Source of the DNA: UBA8437 sp963933195
GTDB lineage: Bacteria; Planctomycetota; Planctomycetia; Planctomycetales; Planctomycetaceae
Reading direction: 5' to 3'
DNA: 7,820 bases
Assembly (NCBI GenBank): GCA_963933195.1
Contig: CAWVUS010000258.1
Coordinates: forward strand, 1 to 7,820
Shown piece by piece: positions 5,720 through 7,820 of this stretch. Under the pieces are notes generated by a model. It was not told the DNA's origin, ran no database searches, and saw only the letters and a program-made list of their open reading frames with translations. Every line of letters starts with the position of its first letter. Position 1 is the stretch's first letter. Position numbers and translations under genes: made by a program.

Positions 5720-5971
5720 CGTTACCGAACGGGATCGGTCGCGCGAACCGGTTTTTTCCGACCGAACTGACTGACCGGCCAACACTGGGACCGAACCGAC
5801 GTCTCCGGGCGATTCTGCCCAAGCTGTCCCCGTGAACGCGACGATAGACCTCTTCGCCGGGACTCTCTCTTTGTCAGCACCCATTCCGCTGGCGTTCGCC
5901 CAGCCTTTGGAACGCGATTCCGGCAGTTGACAAGCCAAGTGGCAGGTCAACAGCGACCGAGGACTCATTGA
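5720..5971 (+). other. Gene-free upstream region of the DUF1571 gene, ACCGA-rich
   Basis: These 252 bases have no supportable gene. The motif ACCGA occurs at 5724-5728, inverted at 5735-5739, at 5761-5765, as an adjacent pair at 5790-5794 and 5795-5799, and again at 5956-5960. One pair forms a 7-bp inverted repeat (TCGGTCG 5735-5741 / CGACCGA 5759-5765) around an AACCGGTT palindrome at 5746-5753. A perfect TTGACA lies at 5927-5932, but no acceptable -10 follows at 16-18 bases. The DUF1571 gene's ribosome binding site GAGGA is at 5959-5963. Confidence 0.45.
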
Positions 5972-6796
5972 ATGTACACCATTGATGGAACCACCCGCAT
6001 GATCCGCACCACCAAAACCACTTCCTGGTCGGCCTTGTGCCTGGCAGCGCTCGTTGCCACCACCCTGGCCCCGCAAACTCAAGCCGCAGACCGTGTTGCG
6101 GTCAAACCGTCCAGCACCCGCGCCGGAGCACTCAAGCAGGCACTGGAGATCGCCGGCGAAAGCCGTGCCGCGCTGCAATCGGTCAAGGATTACTCGGCAA
6201 CATTCTCCAAGAAGGAGATCGTTGGCAAGAAGATGATCCAGCAGACGATGAAAATCAAGCTGCGCCAACGACCGTTCTCGGTGTACCTCAAGTTTGCTAC
6301 GCCACACGAAGGCCGCGAGGTGATTTATGTTGACGGCCAGAACGGCGGCAAATTGCTGGCTCACGGTACCGGCCTGCAGAAGATTGTCGGCACGCTGAAG
6401 CTGAAGCCGACCAGCAAGTTGGTCATGAAAGAAAACCGGTATCCGATCACCCAGATCGGTATCTTCAAGATGCTCGAAGCCGTCATCCGCCGATGGGAGC
6501 AGCAGCCCAACAACACTCGAGTGCGTTTCTTCCCCAAGGCCAAGATGGGCAAGAAGAGCGTACGAGTGATCCAGGTGGTTCACCCCCAGGCAGGCAAGGG
6601 AACCCCTTTCCACATGACACGGCTGTACATCGACAACCAGACCCGGTTGCCGATCCGAGTCCAGCAGTATGGTTTCCCGAAGAAGGCGGGCGCCCAGCCG
6701 CCGCTGATCGAGGAGTACACCTACTCGAACGTGAGAACCAACATCGGCCTCGGCAGTCGGGACTTCGACCACGAAAACCCCGGCTACAACTACTAG
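5972..6796 (+). CDS. Secreted DUF1571 family protein
   Basis: This 274-residue exported protein matches the DUF1571 pattern known from planctomycetes. A signal peptide ends at about residue 38 (APQTQA). The domain then begins with a helix and DYSATFSKKE (73-82), followed by a series of strands: MKIKLRQRPFSVYLKF (93-108), GREVIYVDGQNGGKLLAH (114-131), NRYPITQIGIFKML (155-168), TRLYIDNQTRLPIRVQQYGF (216-235). It closes with YTYSNVRTNIGL and the terminal RDFDHENPGYNY. The antiparallel strand series is reminiscent of the LolA/LolB-like lipoprotein-carrier fold, but that is an inference, and no function is established here. It is rich in Lys, giving a basic mature protein. GAGGA 8 bases before ATG 5972 supports this start; ATG 5999 (residue 10) would give a more typical signal peptide and remains possible. 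Confidence 0.85.
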   Translation: MYTIDGTTRMIRTTKTTSWSALCLAALVATTLAPQTQAADRVAVKPSSTRAGALKQALEIAGESRAALQSVKDYSATFSKKEIVGKKMIQQTMKIKLRQRPFSVYLKFATPHEGREVIYVDGQNGGKLLAHGTGLQKIVGTLKLKPTSKLVMKENRYPITQIGIFKMLEAVIRRWEQQPNNTRVRFFPKAKMGKKSVRVIQVVHPQAGKGTPFHMTRLYIDNQTRLPIRVQQYGFPKKAGAQPPLIEEYTYSNVRTNIGLGSRDFDHENPGYNY

Positions 6797-6806
6797 GCGA
6801 CCACGA

Positions 6807-6828
6807 CGTCCAGTTCTCTCTCTGGACG
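6807..6828 (+). terminator. Small hairpin after the DUF1571 gene
   Basis: A perfect 7-bp stem, CGTCCAG / CTGGACG, encloses an 8-base loop of TTCTCTCT starting 10 bases after the stop. It is followed by GAAAACG, not a T-run. It may protect the 3' end or assist the larger hairpin downstream. Confidence 0.4.
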
Positions 6829-6845
6829 AAAACGAGTTGATCAAC

Positions 6846-6891
6846 CCGACGGCACGCCCGGCTTCATCGGCCGATCGTGCCGTCGGTCTTT
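6846..6891 (+). terminator. Hairpin, probable terminator upstream of panC
   Basis: An 11-bp perfect inverted repeat, CCGACGGCACG (6846-6856) / CGTGCCGTCGG (6876-6886), encloses a 19-base loop and is followed by the short T-rich tract TCTTT. It lies between the DUF1571 gene and the panC promoter, where a terminator is expected, although the weak T-tract and large loop make it less efficient than the one at 5686. Confidence 0.6.
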
Positions 6892-6910
6892 GCGCCGGAC
6901 AACTCACACC

Positions 6911-6939
6911 TCGTCAAATCGACATCCAGACCATAGAAT
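6911..6939 (+). promoter_or_regulatory. Promoter for panC
   Basis: TCGTCA (6911-6916) and TAGAAT (6934-6939) are 17 bases apart; the -10 matches the consensus at five of six positions and the -35 at four. Transcription would start near 6946, giving a leader of about 60 bases. It sits immediately after the probable terminator, as expected for a new transcription unit. Confidence 0.5.
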
Positions 6940-7006
6940 TCCTTCGGAACCGTGTCCGCAATGGACACGAACTCGGTTTGGCACGCACGAGGCTCGAGCG
7001 GGGCGG

Positions 7007-7820
7007 ATGAGGACGACCGGGAGTGTCACGGAGGTTCGCGAGTTGATCGCCGAGGCGCGGCGCGAGGGACACCGTGTTGGCTGCGTGCCAACCATGGGAG
7101 CCCTGCACCGTGGCCACACCAGCCTGATCCAGGCAGCCGTGGCCGACTGCGACTTCGTCGTCGTGACACTGTTCGTCAATGGCCCTCAATTCAACGACCC
7201 CGATGATTTCCTCCGCTACCCAAGACGGCTCGAGGACGATCTCGCCACCTGCCAGGAAAAGGGAGTCCACGTCGTCTTTGCTCCCGACGAACAGACGATC
7301 TATCCCCCTGGTGGCCAGACAACCGTCGATGTGGGCCACCTGGGAACACTCTTCGAAGGTCAACACCGGCCGGGTCATTTCCAGGGCGTGGCGACCGTTG
7401 TCGTCAAGATGCTCAACATCACGACCCCCGATGCAGCGTTCTTCGGCCAGAAGGATTTCCAGCAACAACTGGTCATTCGCCACCTCTGCCAGGACCTGCA
7501 CCTGCCCGTCGACATCGTCACCTGTCCAACGATACGAGACGACGACGGGCTGGCCCTGTCGAGTCGCAACGTGCTGCTGACCCCTGAGCAACGCGCCATC
7601 GCCACCTCGCTCTCGCGAGTTCTCCGGCACGCTCGCGAGCAATGGCAAAACGGTGCCAACGACCTACCCACACTTCGCCAGCACCTGCGAGAGCAACTCG
7701 AATCGACACCGGACCTCGAGTTGGACTATGCCACCATTGTCGATGCCAACACGTTAGAGGAAACATCCGTGGGCAATGACCCGCTGGTCGCCCTGGTCGC
7801 CGCATCGGTCGGGAACATCC
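7007..7820 (+). CDS. panC: Pantothenate synthetase (pantoate-beta-alanine ligase), partial at 3' end
   Basis: PanC joins pantoate and beta-alanine with ATP, via pantoyl-adenylate, to make pantothenate, the vitamin precursor of coenzyme A; it is cytoplasmic. The 271 visible codons leave perhaps the last dozen residues of a protein of about 280 beyond the window. Family motifs appear in order: VPTMGALHRGH (27-37, HxGH nucleotide-binding), FVNGPQF (56-62), RYPRRLEDD (70-78), TLFEGQHRPGHFQGV (114-128), FFGQKDFQQ (145-153) and RDDDGLALSSRN (177-188). In the third motif family members usually have VNPxQF; here Pro is replaced by Gly and the next residue is Pro, while the substrate-binding Gln61 is kept. 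ATG 7007 gives the canonical N-terminal length; the frame stays open upstream but that part does not look like PanC. No panB or panD is in the window. The ribosome binding site is weak (GGGGCGG). Confidence 0.93.
   Translation, partial: MRTTGSVTEVRELIAEARREGHRVGCVPTMGALHRGHTSLIQAAVADCDFVVVTLFVNGPQFNDPDDFLRYPRRLEDDLATCQEKGVHVVFAPDEQTIYPPGGQTTVDVGHLGTLFEGQHRPGHFQGVATVVVKMLNITTPDAAFFGQKDFQQQLVIRHLCQDLHLPVDIVTCPTIRDDDGLALSSRNVLLTPEQRAIATSLSRVLRHAREQWQNGANDLPTLRQHLREQLESTPDLELDYATIVDANTLEETSVGNDPLVALVAASVGNI

Noticed and set aside
5927..5955. TTGACA as a full promoter for the DUF1571 gene
   Set aside because: The -35 is perfect but no acceptable -10 hexamer is found at 16-18 bases, so only the hexamer is noted.
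5693..6907. Long minus-strand open frame of 404 codons opposite the DUF1571 gene
   Set aside because: It covers the DUF1571 gene antisense, crosses the strong terminator, has no recognisable domain and is explained by GC-rich codon shadowing.
6914..7648. Minus-strand 244-codon open frame opposite panC
   Set aside because: The sense frame is unmistakably PanC; the antisense product has no recognisable motif.

Overview
The window looks like an ordinary chromosomal stretch of a planctomycete, probably of the Pirellulales type. It is GC-rich. Three of its genes encode small secreted or membrane-anchored proteins of planctomycete style, including a DUF1571-type protein and a DUF1570-like gluzincin metalloprotease. 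Its housekeeping genes (mtaB, tmk, scpB, panC) lie among orphan conserved genes rather than in the clusters seen in model bacteria. No rRNA, tRNA, CRISPR array, insertion sequence, phage gene or toxin-antitoxin pair was recognised.

Layout, left to right. (1) Bases 1-140 hold the Arg/Gly-rich C-terminal tail of an upstream protein. (2) A tightly packed plus-strand set follows: mtaB (tRNA ms2t6A methylthiotransferase), a single-domain STAS protein sharing an ATGA with mtaB, and tmk (thymidylate kinase) 7 bases further on. (3) Two minus-strand genes converge on tmk. scpB (chromosome segregation/condensation protein B, with a very acidic tail) lies downstream of a gene for a 178-residue membrane-anchored protein of unknown function. 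They are 18 bases apart and probably share one transcript. (4) A divergent promoter region at about 3892-4058 serves that minus-strand pair and a plus-strand gene for a secreted zinc metalloprotease-like protein. (5) A secreted or membrane-anchored protein with a carboxypeptidase-regulatory-like beta-sandwich domain follows, ending in a textbook Rho-independent terminator at 5686-5719. (6) After a gap of about 250 bases comes a secreted DUF1571 protein, then a hairpin-rich spacer. (7) panC (pantothenate synthetase) begins at 7007 and runs off the right edge, lacking perhaps its last dozen residues.

The genes do not form one pathway. tRNA modification, dTDP synthesis, chromosome condensation and CoA precursor synthesis are core functions. 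The four envelope proteins (178-residue protein, metalloprotease, carboxypeptidase-regulatory-like protein, DUF1571 protein) are lineage-typical exported proteins, and most appear to be expressed from their own promoters. I found no convincing undescribed multi-gene system. The items most worth a second look are the STAS protein embedded between mtaB and tmk, the unknown membrane-anchored protein co-transcribed with scpB, the acidic repeat tail of ScpB, the possible leaderless start of mtaB, and the ACCGA-rich spacer upstream of the DUF1571 gene.
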